Positions 23,890 to 36,054 of a stretch of 64,000 nucleotides of DNA are shown one piece after another (the stretch's first letter is position 1; every line of letters begins with the position of its first letter). The notes beneath the pieces were generated by a model. It had not been told where the DNA came from, did no database searches, and worked only from the letters and a program-made list of their open reading frames with translations. The DNA is from Heterobilharzia americana (taxonomy: Eukaryota > Platyhelminthes > Trematoda > Strigeidida > Schistosomatidae). The position numbers and the translations under genes were made by a program. Location of the stretch: contig OX104128.1 of the NCBI GenBank assembly GCA_944470555.2, forward strand, positions 59,775,257 to 59,839,256, written 5' to 3'.

Positions 23890-24205
23890 ATGTAGAATAT
23901 TCATCATGGACTGGCATCAGTTGGTGGAGAACCAAAAACCTGGAAGCGATGGACAGCTGTTTCGGCGTCAGAATCCAGTGGCATTATGGAACATTGGATT
24001 CCAACTCAGTGGTTTATTAGTAACGTGATGGTCACGAAACCTGAAGGTGCTGGTTTCGATCACTGGTGGTGCACACCACTAGGACGAAAAAGCTGTCCAG
24101 TGCTTCCATGTTTTCAATGTTCCTCCAATCCATGTCCGTCCATGATGAATACCAACCTTTTAAAAAATCACTTAATCCCCACAAACATCCGAATTCGATC
24201 GTAAT
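23890..24205. repeat. SINE-B foldback, centrally shortened
   Basis: The short left arm (atcatggactggcatcagtt to gctgtttcggcgtcag) joins directly to a + strand copy with head (aactcagtggtttattagta then gctggtttcgatcactgg), a ribozyme block whose CUGANGA part is deleted (aggacgaaaaagctgtccag), and the tail gatgaataccaacc to ccccacaaacatcc. Confidence 0.65.
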
Positions 24206-26469
24206 CTGTAGTTTTTAATTGTGTCAGAATACTGTTGAATATTGTCCAGTATGTCCAATATAACTAACAACGTGATTGAATAAAAGGCCTTTTTTTATGC
24301 TCAATGTATGCAGATAACCTAATCATAAACAGAGTACTCACGAAATAACGGGAGTTCGTAGGTCTCCCTAAACTATTTAATATTGTTTCATACATTATAC
24401 GTATGGACACTGTGCAAAGAATCACATCTCACCGAATTTCTTTTCAAAGTTAATTTTGTACACTAGAAATGAAATGTTTCGCATCACAAGATTCATTATA
24501 AGGTTGGTTACACTCAATTATCACGTAGGCATCCATCTATCAAAACATAAAAGAAAAAAGAAAGCAAATCAGTGAATAAAATGTTTTCAAATGAATTCAT
24601 TCATAAAAGCCGTATATAGTCACATTTGTAAATACTGGAAACAAATAACAGTCTGTTATTATTCAGTGACGTCATATGATTACTGTTATGGTTAAAAATA
24701 AAATCGTAAAATTTCTCTAAGACCACTAAGAAATTATGATGGAATACACAGTTAACAAAATCATGTTAGAAGGAGAAGATCCAGATTGAATTGATGAATT
24801 ATCACTGACTCTGATGTACACAATATATGATATAACATTCCTTAAGAATTATTCGCTTTGACTTTGTTCACAATCATGTAGACAGAATATGGTTGAGCTA
24901 AATGAATAAAATGAACCAAGTGATCAAGAATCGAACAAAAAAAATCAACTTTCTTTCGTTCGTCGACATCCATGCAGCATAGTGCTGAAATATGTAGCTT
25001 ATAAAACTAGCTGCATGTGAACTTATAAACATACTCTGAGGAGGCCTATAACGCCAACTCGTCTTCAGACAACTCAAACAGAGAAGATGATCTGTAGTTT
25101 GGAAGCAGATAATGTTCTTTTTCTTAGCCATCTAATCAGCTAGTTCATTACGATTTCACCCATGAAATCAACATTTTTAAAAAAAGCCACTTCGGAACAG
25201 AATGGATCTGCTCTATGTGTTGTGTTGGTCTGATTAGCGAATTTATTTCCAATTTTATTCTTTACAGTAATTATGTGACCTCGTGAAATAATAGTAGTCG
25301 GTTATTTTTCTTCCAATATTTCTAAAATTTAATCGTATGGCTTTTATAAATGACTTCATTGAAGAGAAACTTCTCTTTGTTGATTTACTCTCTTTCTATA
25401 CATATAAAAATTAAGACATCGATCAAATATTTTTTACGTAAATGATGAACGATTTGTCTTAAACAAGCTACTTAATTCATTTATGTGTAAAATTCACACT
25501 GGAGTGTGAAGAAACTTCGAGTTTTTCATTCTTGAATGTGCTACTAACAAGAAGATCGGATAATTCTATCCAGAAATAAGTGTGCAGTAAGCCAGCATGG
25601 ACTGTAAGGTCTACCAACTTCCACAACTATGTCCATAATAAGTAAGCAGTTCTTTGTATGTTCGTTATGTTCAAGGATTCAGAAGATTTGATCTAGAAAG
25701 TCAGCCAGGATTTCTATGTAAAATCCTACTACAAAACAGTTATCTACCCTGATTATTTCACTCTAACATGAAAGTAAAGCCACAAACACAAAACTTATCA
25801 ATCATATCAAAGCATTTATCTACATGAACCTAGAATTTGAAAGTGAATGAAATGAAATCTTCTTGATATCTTTTTGGAAGACATTTTGCTCACCTGGCCT
25901 CCTGTAGACAGTTACTTCCTCTATACAATAGAGATAACATACCGTTTTAGAGCAGCCCAACGTCGACGTATCCGTTTAATCGTTCCTCTGCACCAATCCA
26001 CAATTACCGCATACATCTTCAAGTCAGTTGGCGTACTTCAGAACATTTTTCAGCCTGGTTATCCAGAAGAGATAAAAAAAATATCAAGAGTTCTATTGTA
26101 AAAACCTAGTCAGCTCCGAACACCAACCCTCTACTAGTCGTTTTTTATGCCTATTTTACAGAGTGTATCTCTACAATCCCAATGGTTTTCGACTGTGTCA
26201 AAGATGAATAGCCGATTCATTAACAATCCGAAACCATAAACATGATCTCTTTATTCAAAAGTATTCTATCCACTCATTAGCCTTATCGTGGTTGAATTAG
26301 TAATTTTCTTCTGTCCTTAGAAACTTTATTCTACTCTAAAACTTTATAGTAACCAGTTGCTGTTATTTATTGACAATAGACTGCTATTTGTTTCCAACGA
26401 CTCAAAATACGACTGAACAGCTCATATAAATGAATTCCTCAGAAATAAAATCCTGTTCATTGTTGCGTC
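24206..26469. other. No recognisable feature (intronic)
   Basis: AT-rich intron. Open frames at 24898-25131 (- strand, 77 codons) and 25874-26101 (+ strand, 75 codons) show no motif and no convincing splice sites. Confidence 0.45.
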
Positions 26470-26815
26470 ACTGCTTTACTATAAAAAATAGACTGATATC
26501 TATTGAAGAACCACTGAGAAATTCGAAACATTGGATGACTGTTTTGTCCTAGTATGCGACTGCTCAGCAAAACACACCCACAATCCCACCAGGGATCAAA
26601 CTCAGGACCTTCACATCTTATGATGACCACGTTAACATTCAGCCACTGACACAACACGAAACCTGGTGATCTTAAAATCGATTCCCAAGGGTTGCAGATG
26701 CGCGCTGCTGAACAGTCACATACCAGGATGAGATAGCTGTCCATTTCTCCCGAATTTCCAGTGATTCTCCAACTGGTTTCAGCCCGTGACTTGTAATACA
26801 TTTTAAATAAATGTA
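26470..26815. repeat. SINE-B foldback, diverged
   Basis: The left arm holds a - strand hammerhead at about 26530-26580 whose box reads CTGAGCA (G8 changed to C). The right arm carries a + strand block with gctgctgaacagtcacatac then gagatagctgtcc. The tail is cagcccgtgacttgtaatac. The 114-codon open frame on the - strand here is a translation of the repeat. Confidence 0.55.
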
Positions 26816-26839
26816 TCCTCAGACGAAATTATTACTTGA

Positions 26840-27745
26840 CTTCAGGTTAGTAATAATCATAGACTGACATCAGCTCGAGGAACATTGGAAAAGTGCGAGC
26901 ACTGGATAGCTGTTTCGTCCTGATATGGGACTGCTCAGTTATGCTCACCCATGACTCCACCCTGCCAGAGGTGTAGCCCATGACCTTCAGGTCTCGTGAC
27001 CAGCACCTCATCATTTACCCATTAGGTTGGAATCCAGTGTTCCATATTTCCAACTTCTGTCAGTTCACGATACAGCGTAACCCATATCCACTGTCGTCGC
27101 TGAGTAACTATCCTCATGTTCAACTTGGTTGGGCCCACCAATCACGACTTCTCAGCGGAACTTCGGAAATCACCTCCAGAATCTAGTCACCAATGAGCAC
27201 TAGATTAATTCCATGTGGATATTTGTGGAGATTTATTAAGTGATTGCAGGTTGGAATTCATCATGGACTGACATCAGTTGAAAGAACATTGGAAACCTGG
27301 GAGCACTGGATAGTTGTTTCTCCTTAGTATGGAACTCCTCAGCAGTACGCCACTGGTGACTAGCTTCTGGTGGTGATTCCCGAAGTTCTGGTGAGAAGTT
27401 GTGACCAGTCGAAAGTGAGGATAGTTGTTGATCAATGACGATATTGTATGTAGGTTACGCTATGTTGTGGACTGACAGAAGTTGGAAATATGGAACATTG
27501 GATTCCAACCCAATGACTTAATGGTAACGTGCTGGTTACGAAACCTGATGGTATTGAACTGGATCCCCGATGGTACGGGGTCATGGGTGCGGACTGCTGA
27601 GGAGTTATATACTAGTAAGAAACAGTTGTTCAGAGCTCCCAGGTTTCCAATATTCCTCCAACTGTTGTCAGTACACTGTGAATTCCAAACTGAACTAAAT
27701 CAATTAACAAATCTCAACAAATCTCCACATTGAAATTAGTTATTT
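26840..27745. repeat. SINE-B compound foldback, about 0.9 kb
   Basis: There are two reverse-oriented copies in tandem (about 26845-27235 and 27240-27345). They share the join agcactagattaattcca then tttgtggagatttatt. A forward copy follows (about 27350-27735, ending caaatctccaca). Ribozyme blocks lie at 26898-26950 (- strand, G8 to C), 27301-27350 (- strand, CTGAGGA and GAAA kept, stem II weak) and about 27588-27640 (+ strand, boxes kept, stem II mispaired). Confidence 0.65.
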
Positions 27746-28004
27746 GGTCAGTTGATAGAGTAATTCTCTACAGTGCAACCTGTCCAGCTTGGTTACAAAT
27801 GAAATATCGAAGTTAACAGACAATTTACAACAATCGGTCACAAATCACTCTGATTATTTCGCATTAGAATGAAATTGAAAGTACTTATGGTTATGCTATT
27901 CTGTAGTTACTTGCAAACAAAATACAAGTGTTACTCAGTCAGTATTTATTGTATTAGTAAGTCATAAGCTTTTTAGCTGATTTTTTTCAGTATTTATACG
28001 GTAC

Positions 28005-28410
28005 ATATTAGCTGCTACCTTGACGTGGTGGTCGGGCTTGTATATCACAACGATCCAAAGAGCTTGTCCCTCGAGGTTCTACCATACCAGAAAGGTCTGT
28101 TGGATAGTGGTTAGACGAAAAGCAGTTACCGTTGTGGTGTAAATTACTGCACTATGATAGGGGTCTGAGGGCGAAGTCGTACTGCTGTTAGCTGGGTGGG
28201 GTGTGACAGCAGTAAGGTGTTCGTTCCCCCTGGATGACCAGCAGTGCCATGATGATGCTGCATTCTCAGTGGAAGGGGGGGGGGGGTTGAAGAGGTCAGC
28301 CCCAAAAATAACACACTCCACCATGCCCCACGGTCTGCCGGGCCGGTGGTGTTGGTTCATTTGTCGTTTCCTTTCGACCATCCAGCCCCAAAAATACAAA
28401 AGTTCAAAAT
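28005..28410. repeat. Dispersed repeat R1, copy 2, with poly-G run
   Basis: It starts ctgctaccttgacgtggtgg, then tcgggcttg, and continues in the same order as positions 1-430. A run of 12 G lies at 28275-28286. Open frames on both strands (106 and 72 codons) follow from the low stop-codon content of this GC-richer repeat. The family was not identified; it may be an untranslated end of a retrotransposon. Confidence 0.55.
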
Positions 28411-29859
28411 ATATTAGGTAAACATTATTATATCAATAAATAAGTATGCTGTAGATGGAAATCACACTGCTGAGCCTAATGTTTGAAAAATTAAAGAGTC
28501 TTAACACAAAAAAAATAATCCTTGTTAGTTAGTCAGAACTGCAAAGATGAAACAACTGTATTGCAGATATAGTGATGGGTATGCGAATGCCAAAGTATTT
28601 ACCTAACCAGCTGTTTACTTAAGGCCAAGTCCTCCATCAAAGTCATCTTTTACAACTATGCACAAAACCTAACCAAATCGTTCGAAAGGAGTGCATTTTC
28701 ATAATCTTTTAACGCTGGAGACAGTGACGATTCATCAATGGAAGCCTAGTTTGTATGCGGACGAAACACGTAAAGCCTATAATTTTGTCAATGTCTCAAG
28801 TCTCTTCTTCTAATTCTCTGAATTCCATTACTGGTAGTTGTTCCACCATTATCCTTTAGAGTGAGATAAATCTTCCGCTCATCACCTACTTTTCATATGT
28901 CAAACAGACAATTATTCATGATGCTTCATATCTAGAAACACTTTGATAAGTCCTGCACTTTTCTTATCACTTTCATAGTTCAATAGACTATTACGCAGTC
29001 GTTTCCTCAAATACACTTATGTTTTGGTTCTGTTCTGCAGCAGTATGTTACTATTGCAATCTCTAGCTACTATTCTATATCGGGGACTGGGAAGACATTT
29101 CTCCACTAAGTTGTCTTTCTTCTTTCCTGTGACTCGACATGACACTTTTTGTTCCTTACTAATTGTCTGTGTGTTGACATCTCTGAAAAAACAACTTGAG
29201 GATCAATAAAAATCCGAATACTTTGCTGAAGAATCTGTGGCATATGAGGCTTTCTAAACACACTGGCATCATACTGAAACTTACTCTTCAGTATAAGATG
29301 CAATATAAAAACATGTGTGCTATTTGCAGATTTATTCCAAGTCATACAACAAACAATTGCTCCAGAAATCTGACTGTTTAGGCTAATATAGTAGGCAGAT
29401 TTCATTTTGTGTCATGTTGTGGAAGTCCACACTGATCATTGTTTGCAAAATCAATTTCATTTAGCTTTTTATCTTCAGGGAATATCAGAGAAGTTATTTT
29501 TATTCAAACTTAGAATGTGGTATAAGGTCGGAAGATTTTAATAAAAAAATAATCTGAATAAAGAATCTTCGTTTCAATAAATTCTGTCATTAGGCGAATA
29601 CATTTTAAAAATGGAGTAAGAATTGGGGAGCTGTAAGGAAATTGAGTTTTACTTTTCAAAGTTGTCAGCATTAGGACGTTATATATACTGATGAAGAAAG
29701 TGATGGTGAACAAAAAGAAGGCAGTAAAGGTCTTTAGTTTTCGGAAAATCAAAGGGTGAATAACGTCTGGGAATTTTCCTTGTAAATGAACAGTTCAGGT
29801 TTGATCAACCACATGATGATAGCCTCAGTTATGCTGGGCAGGCGTTGGCGAATTAAACG
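28411..29859. other. No firmly recognisable feature (intronic)
   Basis: Open frames at 29106-29405 (- strand, 99 codons) and 29510-29752 (- strand, 80 codons) lie just upstream, in the element's sense, of the PLE relic at 29860-30460. They might be its eroded N-terminal part, but no conserved block could be recognised. Confidence 0.4.
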
Positions 29860-30460
29860 TGAATTTGTCTATGGAATATGATGAGTGATACTGAAAGCTT
29901 TCCTAGCATCTATGTGATGCCCTGGGTCTACTAGGTGCGCTAAGATGGAACGTTTCACCACTTTCAATCCACTTTTTCCCAAACCAATCCTGCATATATT
30001 CTCGTATTCGAAGACGCATCTGCCTAATCATATGTCTAAGTAAGTTGTTCCACCGCAACAGTTAAACCGATTTTTCCAATGTAAGTAACAAAGATTAGGT
30101 AGACTATCCTTAAGTCTTGGACTGAGAATTGTCCAACGACTGATAGGCATACAAAGCTGATCTGTGTGAAACATTCTATTAACTTCTGTAACTAGGCGTT
30201 GTGATCGGATGTCACTTGGAGCATTTTCCTTGAATTGTTATAGCAGAAACAAAGGGTTCTTTTCCACTGTTATGAATTCTTATCTGGAATCAATGTAGAC
30301 GATGTCTGTTCAAATAGACTTATCAGGATATCCTTTTTCTCTTAGAACATCACCTATATTTCTTTTTCCACAGACTCCTCTGAACAAATCTTTCTTACTT
30401 TAAATGACACGGACCTAATTATGTTACTTTTGTACTCCATCGACATGAAGCTAAAACTTT
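29860..30460 (-). mobile_element. PLE relic: RT end plus GIY-YIG endonuclease
   Basis: On the - strand, about 30320-30440 gives NIIRSVSFKVRKICSEESVE, and about 29885-29945 gives ILAHLVDPGHHIDARKAFSI, the hallmark end of the Penelope GIY-YIG nuclease. The intervening DNA aligns block by block with 14500-14990. Both copies are frameshifted relics of one family. Confidence 0.65.
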
Positions 30461-30589
30461 GCCTCTCAAGTGCTGTATAGTACGATCTTCAAAGGCGAAA
30501 ATGAGCGTACATTTGTATCGTTTAGTCATAAAATATACAATTGCTCACTTTGTAAACATGAGTCAACAAGTCAACTAATTTAATTTAGA

Positions 30590-31127
30590 GGTTTGTGGGG
30601 ACTTATTACTTTCAAGCTGATATTTATCATGGACTGCCATCAGTTGGGGGAACATTCAAAACTAAGAAGCACTGGACAACTGTTTCGTCCTACTGTGGGA
30701 CTCATCAGCGCGCACATATTGAACCCGCCTCACCAAGCATTGAGCCGAGGACCTTCGGGTTCCTTGACCAGCACGTTACTATTGAGCATTTGGGTTGGAA
30801 TCCAGTGGTTTATATTTCCAACTTAAGTCATTTCACGACATGACACAAACATCACCCAATGTCATTGACGAGTATTCGTTATTTGGTGACTAGCTTCGAG
30901 AACTGACTCTCTAAGTTTCAATGAGAAGTCGTGACCAGTGAGGCGAACCTGGTGGCCGTAAGGGGGAAAAATATTCAACGATGACATTGGGTGATGGTCG
31001 CACTATGTTGTAAGTTGACGGAAATTGGAGATATTAACCATTGTATTGCGAACCAGTGAGTCAGTGGTAACGTGCTGACCAGGGAACCTGAAGGTCCTGA
31101 GTTCTATCCCTGGAGTGGCAGGGTGGC
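30590..31127. repeat. SINE-B foldback, right arm cut by RTE sequence
   Basis: The left arm (30590-30930, reverse) begins gaggtttgtggggacttatt. The right arm (about 30930-31125, forward) runs through the gatgacattgggtgatggtc block and the head (agtcagtggtaacgtgctga, then a B-box remnant gagttctatccctgg). It stops abruptly where RTE sequence starts. The - strand hammerhead is at 30668-30717. Confidence 0.65.
30668..30717 (-). ncRNA. Type-2 hammerhead ribozyme in SINE-B
   Basis: On the - strand it has CTGATGA, stem II GTCC/GGAC with loop CACAGTA (perfect four pairs), GAAA, stem III ACAG/TTGT (two Watson-Crick pairs plus A-U and G-U) and the GTC triplet. Only stem I is damaged at its base. The base 7 position reads T rather than the usual G of this family, which the N7 position allows. 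Confidence 0.6.
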
Positions 31128-32294
31128 AGCGAGCCAGCGTAGGCAGTTGTTGATGAATGTCTGTAGTTTGTTGGAAATGCTTTTCTTGACGCTCCAAGTC
31201 TCTTAACCATCACATAGAAGCACTGACTTACTTGACTAAATTAGTCTTGAAAATCCGGATGTTGTTCACGCTTTATGCAGAGTGCAGAAGATCTCCACAC
31301 TGATTTCGGGTTAATAAAGATCTGTCTTGCTGTCTTTCCGATCCTGGCTTTGACTTTCTCGTCTGTGTCGCCTGTAGTTGAAACGATGCTGCCTAGGTAG
31401 GTAGGCGAAAGAGACAACTTCCTTCAGATTTCTCCCGTACATGGTGATTGGTGTTTGTTGTTCATGCTGTTGGTCATTGGGTATCTTCATCAACTCTGTC
31501 TTGTCTATATTCACTTGAAGTCCCGTCTTCGCTGCCCTGCCTCTTCTATCAACTTATTAGTTTTCGCCTGTAAATCTTCAAGTTTGTGTGACATTAGACA
31601 TAAGCCATCGGCAAAATCCAAATCTTCTAGGATCTTTTTTCCGGGCCAGCGTATTCCCCTTTTCTCCCTCCTCACTGTTTGTTGTATGATCCAGTCAACC
31701 ACTATCAGGAATATCATGGGTGATAGTAGACAGCAGCCTTGTCTTACTCCTGTCTTCACTTCAAAAGTATCACTGAGCTGCTTCCCATTGTGAATTACGT
31801 GGCATGTAGCGTCTTTAGACAGTTGTTGAATGAGGTTGATAAAGGTTTGTGGTATTCCGTAGTGTTGAAGCAACTGCCAAATTACTTCTCGGTTGACGCT
31901 GTCGGAGGCCTTTTCAAAGTCAATGAATTTGAGGTAGAGGGTTGACTGCTATTCTATACTCTGTTCTATGATGATGCATAGCGTTGCAATTTGTTCCACA
32001 TATGATTTCAAACATAGTGCGGACATTCCATGTCCCCATGTTTACTTTCGCTTTCGTCGGAAGAAGATACATCGGCCAACTGGCTTCCCGAAAGCTTTCA
32101 CCAACCGGTGTCATTTTGTCTCCCTGATTCTAGCGAGGAATAAGTTTGTTTTTAATTTTTATATTTTGTCTCTGCTTTGAAGTTTGGTTAGCGATTGGAT
32201 TGGTTTTATGGGGTTGGGTTGCTAGCCTTATGCCCAACCTTCCCTGTTTATGTGGGCTTAGGACCGGCTAATAACTAGTGGACTAGTTAACCAG

Positions 32295-32297
<3 letters not shown>
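31128..32297 (-). mobile_element. RTE copy, internally deleted and lacking its 3' end
   Basis: It aligns with the full-length element at 38.4-41.5 kb. The RT part (31140-32008) is followed directly by the endonuclease start and the 5' end (32008-32297). About 1.7 kb is missing, and the junction lies in the text catatgatttcaaacatagt, corresponding to positions 39549 and 41273 of the full-length copy. Recognisable pieces include GVRQGCCLLSP (motif B), LDFADGLCLM (motif C with the second Asp changed to Gly) and VNMGTWNVRTMFE. The 5' end is present, but the 3' end (last about 340 bases) is missing. That is unusual for a LINE and points to a later deletion. Confidence 0.8.

Positions 32298-32363
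<66 letters not shown>
32298..32363. repeat. (TA)n microsatellite
   Basis: More than 30 TA units with one G interruption, starting exactly at the 5' boundary of the RTE copy. Confidence 0.95.
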
Positions 32364-32684
32364 GAATGCTGCGTAAGAAATTTACCACTCCATTGCAAAT
32401 ATAAGTGAGTGTTTCCCGTAAGAAAAATAAACTTTTAATAGGTCGGTGATTGGATGTAATTTCTCGTTCTACCACATCTATCTTGTCGCTATGGCTTTTA
32501 CCAAACATCAGCTAATGAACTGACTACAAATTTTCTAATATAACTGAAAAAAATTTAATAATATGTTTGAACAGCTATGCAAAAAAACAGCAGGAAATGA
32601 TTTATGTATTATAGACTGGTTTATTATTTTTTTCTAAAATGCAATCAAAAAAGTCTAAATTTATGGTGTTTTACAAAGTTTTTG

Positions 32685-32830
32685 TGGATAACGCTTTGAA
32701 GTTTGAAGCGATCGGTCGTAGGCTCGAGTCCTGGAAGGCAGGTACATTCAGCTGACGAGTCCCAATTAGCATGAAACTAATATCCTGGATTTCACTGCTA
32801 GCTGATATCTACCATTAATTTAATTTAAAA
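32685..32830 (+). repeat. SINE-A copy with hammerhead
   Basis: A partial head (tttgtggataacgctttgaa, B-box-like ggctcgagtcctgg) leads into the ribozyme block at 32737-32797. CTGACGAG and GAAA are intact, the triplet is ATC and stem I pairs with one wobble. The stem II return strand reads GCAT instead of GGAC, which should weaken folding. Confidence 0.7.
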
Positions 32831-34787
32831 TGGTTTTTTTTAAGTAGAAATCGGAAATTATTTAATATGGAAGTTTTTTTAAAAAAATTATTCATTTTTG
32901 TATGAATTCAGGCAGCATGAACAACATACTTGACCGATTATGGTTTGCATTATCTGTTATTCCCAGTGGAACGTTGTGGATGTTATAGGAATAAAATATT
33001 GGATTTGTGTAATGCTGGTATATTTGCCACCTCAGGCGCAATTAGACTGATAAAAAATTTTTTATGTTTATGTTTCTGTCAAATAGAATTGTGTCCAGTT
33101 CAAATCAACCAATATCACATTAAAAGTAGCTTGTTGGAATAATTTGTCAAGCTTTAATCGAAATGTAATTCATCAACTTCTTAAAAGATCATCGTATTCC
33201 ACAGAGGTTACAGTGTGTCACTCAAAGAGAATGCCTATGGTTATTGCGTTAAAAGCAGTAATTCATGTTGACATTTCTGTGAAGCATCAACCTATACGTC
33301 TAAGCTGATGCTTGGCATTATCAATGTAAAACTCAAAGTTCTTGCTACAAGCTTTCCTTTTACTCAGACTTATTCAAAATACGCCTACAGTACGGAGCAG
33401 TTTTCCCTATTGTATACTCATTTTGGGGGATAATAGCCAGTCAGTTAGCATCTAGATCTGACCTGATAGTTTTGTGTGACTGTTTACACTTCATATCAGA
33501 GCATCAAAAAATAAAGCAGCATCATGAGAGATTGAGAAGGGAAAAAAGTCGGAGATATTTACAAGACAAAAAGAAGATAGGGTAGAATAACAACAATTCG
33601 GATGAAGTCAAGGCACAGATACATCAGTGATACTAAGATAAACTCTGAAGCATACCTAATAGTCTACAACGACCGATGTTAGTTGTCACGTAAACCGCAA
33701 CCTTTAGTCTACATTTCCTTAAACGCTTACAGTGACCACTTTTGGCCTGTCTGCAGCCGAAACCTACTTCAACTAGCATTATATGATGAGGTGGATGTAG
33801 GTAGGCACACGTAAAATACATTCTATGTCCCAACCATATAAGTCGAAGTTTGAAAACCCCATCAACCGATTTTTCTTACCGATAAGTCTACACTTGACGT
33901 ATATGTTACTAAAGTTATTGTTCTACAGCACACAGCCAATGCTTTGGACGCAATGATAGTAACACCTAGAGTCTTCTTATGACTTTCTCCTCTAATAGTC
34001 ATAAGTGGTCAAAGTACTCAAACACCTCAATTTTCATTGTCAGACGAAGTATGAATGCAAACCATAGCTGAAGCAATAATTAATATTTAATTATAAGAAA
34101 TGAATCCCAGATATTCTCAAACTGCTGACAATAAAGTTATTTAGCAATATCAGCCGAAAAAAAAGAAATAACCATGCAGTGACTAACTCTGTTTTATTGT
34201 ATACCTGCGATGTGGCCCTTGAAAGTAGAAGATATGAAGATTTTATAAAATTACCTATCTTTAGAGAATCGATTACACTTGATGGAGTTTTGATCTAAGC
34301 AGTTTTAAAATTAGATGCAGGGTAATGGACAAACAGCCTTATTTGCTCTATGAGATTGAGAACCAGAACTCACTTAAGCAGTCTATGGATTGTCTGTACA
34401 TACTAAATCACCCCCTACTTTGACGTGTGATGTTAAAAAAAGTGGAATAAGTTGGCTAGATTAAGACGACTCACCAACCCACGAGTTCCATGAATGTTGT
34501 TCTAAGTTACAGAATAAGATGTAGGCTATCTGGTTTAGGTCTTCAAGATAACAGGAATCAAGAGTTGAAGAACCTTTTTGGTGTAGATGAGAACATTCAT
34601 TGTCAGCTTTGAATTTCTGAGAATTATCACTAGCGTTCAATTATTTATTCTCTTTCTCCCTTCTCATGTACTTTTCCTATTTTATTATCATTCTTCCTTT
34701 ATTCACTTATTCTTTGTATACTTCTATGAAATGTAGAAATTTGAAGCGATTCAATTCTGAACGAGATTTTATACTGATTTGTTTATC
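32831..34787. other. No recognisable feature (intronic)
   Basis: AT-rich intron. Short open frames at 32930 (+) and 33633 (-) show no family resemblance. Confidence 0.45.
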
Positions 34788-34800
34788 TGTTCGTCTTATT
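34788..34800. repeat. Target-site duplication, left copy
   Basis: TGTTCGTCTTATT is repeated exactly at 35618-35630 and flanks the deleted RTE copy. Confidence 0.9.
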
Positions 34801-35617
34801 TTATTATATTTTTATTAGTCCCTTGGGTTCCTAGTGGAACATAGGGCTTCAGTAGCACGCCTCCAGTGACCTCTGTTCTCTGAGATCTTTTGAACCTGGT
34901 TCCACGACAGCCTACAAGCTCTCGTTTCCTCTTCGCACGACCTCCTCCATGTCACCCTCGGCACCGACGTCCAACTCGTCGCTTCCCATGGGGATTCCAC
35001 TCGAGGGCCTGGCCTGATGCGTGATGTCCACAGTCGGCCTTCTCAGTGTATGCCCAATCCATCTCCACTTCCTCCTGCATATTTGTTGGGTGATAGGTTC
35101 TTGGTTGGTTCGTTCCCAGAGCTCCTTGTTGCTTATTCTTCCTGGCAATCCATCTGGGCTTCAGTAGCGACCGTAAGCAGTTGTTGATGAATGTCTGTAG
35201 TTTATTGGAAATCCCTTTCGTGATGCGCCAAGTCTCTGAACCATACAGAAGCACTGACTTGACATTGGTGTTGAAAATCCGTATCTTGTTCCGAATGCTG
35301 AGTGCAGAAGATTTCCATACTGGTTTCAGGCTAATGAACGCCTGTCTTGCTTTTCCGATTCTGACTTTGACATCCTCGTCTGTGCCTGTGTCGCCTGTAG
35401 TTGAAACAGTGCTTCCTAGATAAGTGAAGGAGGTTACTTCCTTTAAGTTTCTCCTGTTGATGGTGATTGGAATTTGTTGGTTTTGGTGGTGCGGTATCTT
35501 CATCACTTCTGTCTTCTCTTTATTCACCTGAAGTCCCGTTTTCTCTGCCCTGCCTCTTCTGTCAACTTGTTAGTTTTTGCCGCCTAGAAACTAGTGAACT
35601 AGCTAGCCAGGCGAGGT
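34801..35617 (-). mobile_element. Internally deleted RTE copy with both ends and a 13-bp TSD
   Basis: This 0.8-kb unit has the 3' end of the full-length element (ATT-rich tail, ccttgggttcctagtggaac) through about 35580, then jumps to the extreme 5' end (gcctagaaactagtgaacta, ccaggcgaggtt). About 2.4 kb of RT and endonuclease sequence is absent. It is bracketed by TGTTCGTCTTATT. The protein remnant on the - strand includes NKEKTEVMKIPHHQNQ and VLLYGSETWRITKG. It shares the 5-base frame-breaking insertion with the full-length copy (see findings). Confidence 0.85.
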
Positions 35618-36054
35618 TGTTCGTCTTATTAAAGATGTTAATTTACCCTACCAGGAAAATATAATAATGTTGTTATCTACTTGAAAAGTCACAAATTTCG
35701 GGATGAAAAATCTGTTTTCTACTAAAATAATTTTGATCAGTAACTTATATCGTACTGAACAGTTAGTTCGATTCCCTTAAACTGTATGAATTCATGACTC
35801 TAAACAAAAGAAATAAGTAGTATGTTGTGCTGATGGGCTGGAATCAAATGGTATCGATCTTCCAAGTTCCATAATTCTATGCTACACCGTAATCATCACT
35901 TGTCGTAAATGATGGAAATCTTTTATGATGCTTTTCTGAACTTAATGAAAATAGAAAATGTGGATCAAATTCTTCCCACTACCGGGAAATTTGTTTTCAA
36001 TATTCATTACAATGTCAGTTAAAGCTCCAGAGTCATTAAAAAGAATAAACTATC

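Noticed and set aside
25874..26101. 75-codon + strand open frame with a plausible protein-like sequence
   Set aside because: No flanking splice sites, no family resemblance and no copy elsewhere in the window.
28079..28421. Overlapping open frames of 106 (-) and 72 (+) codons
   Set aside because: They lie in the GC-richer R1 repeat, and the second copy at 1-430 does not keep the frames open.
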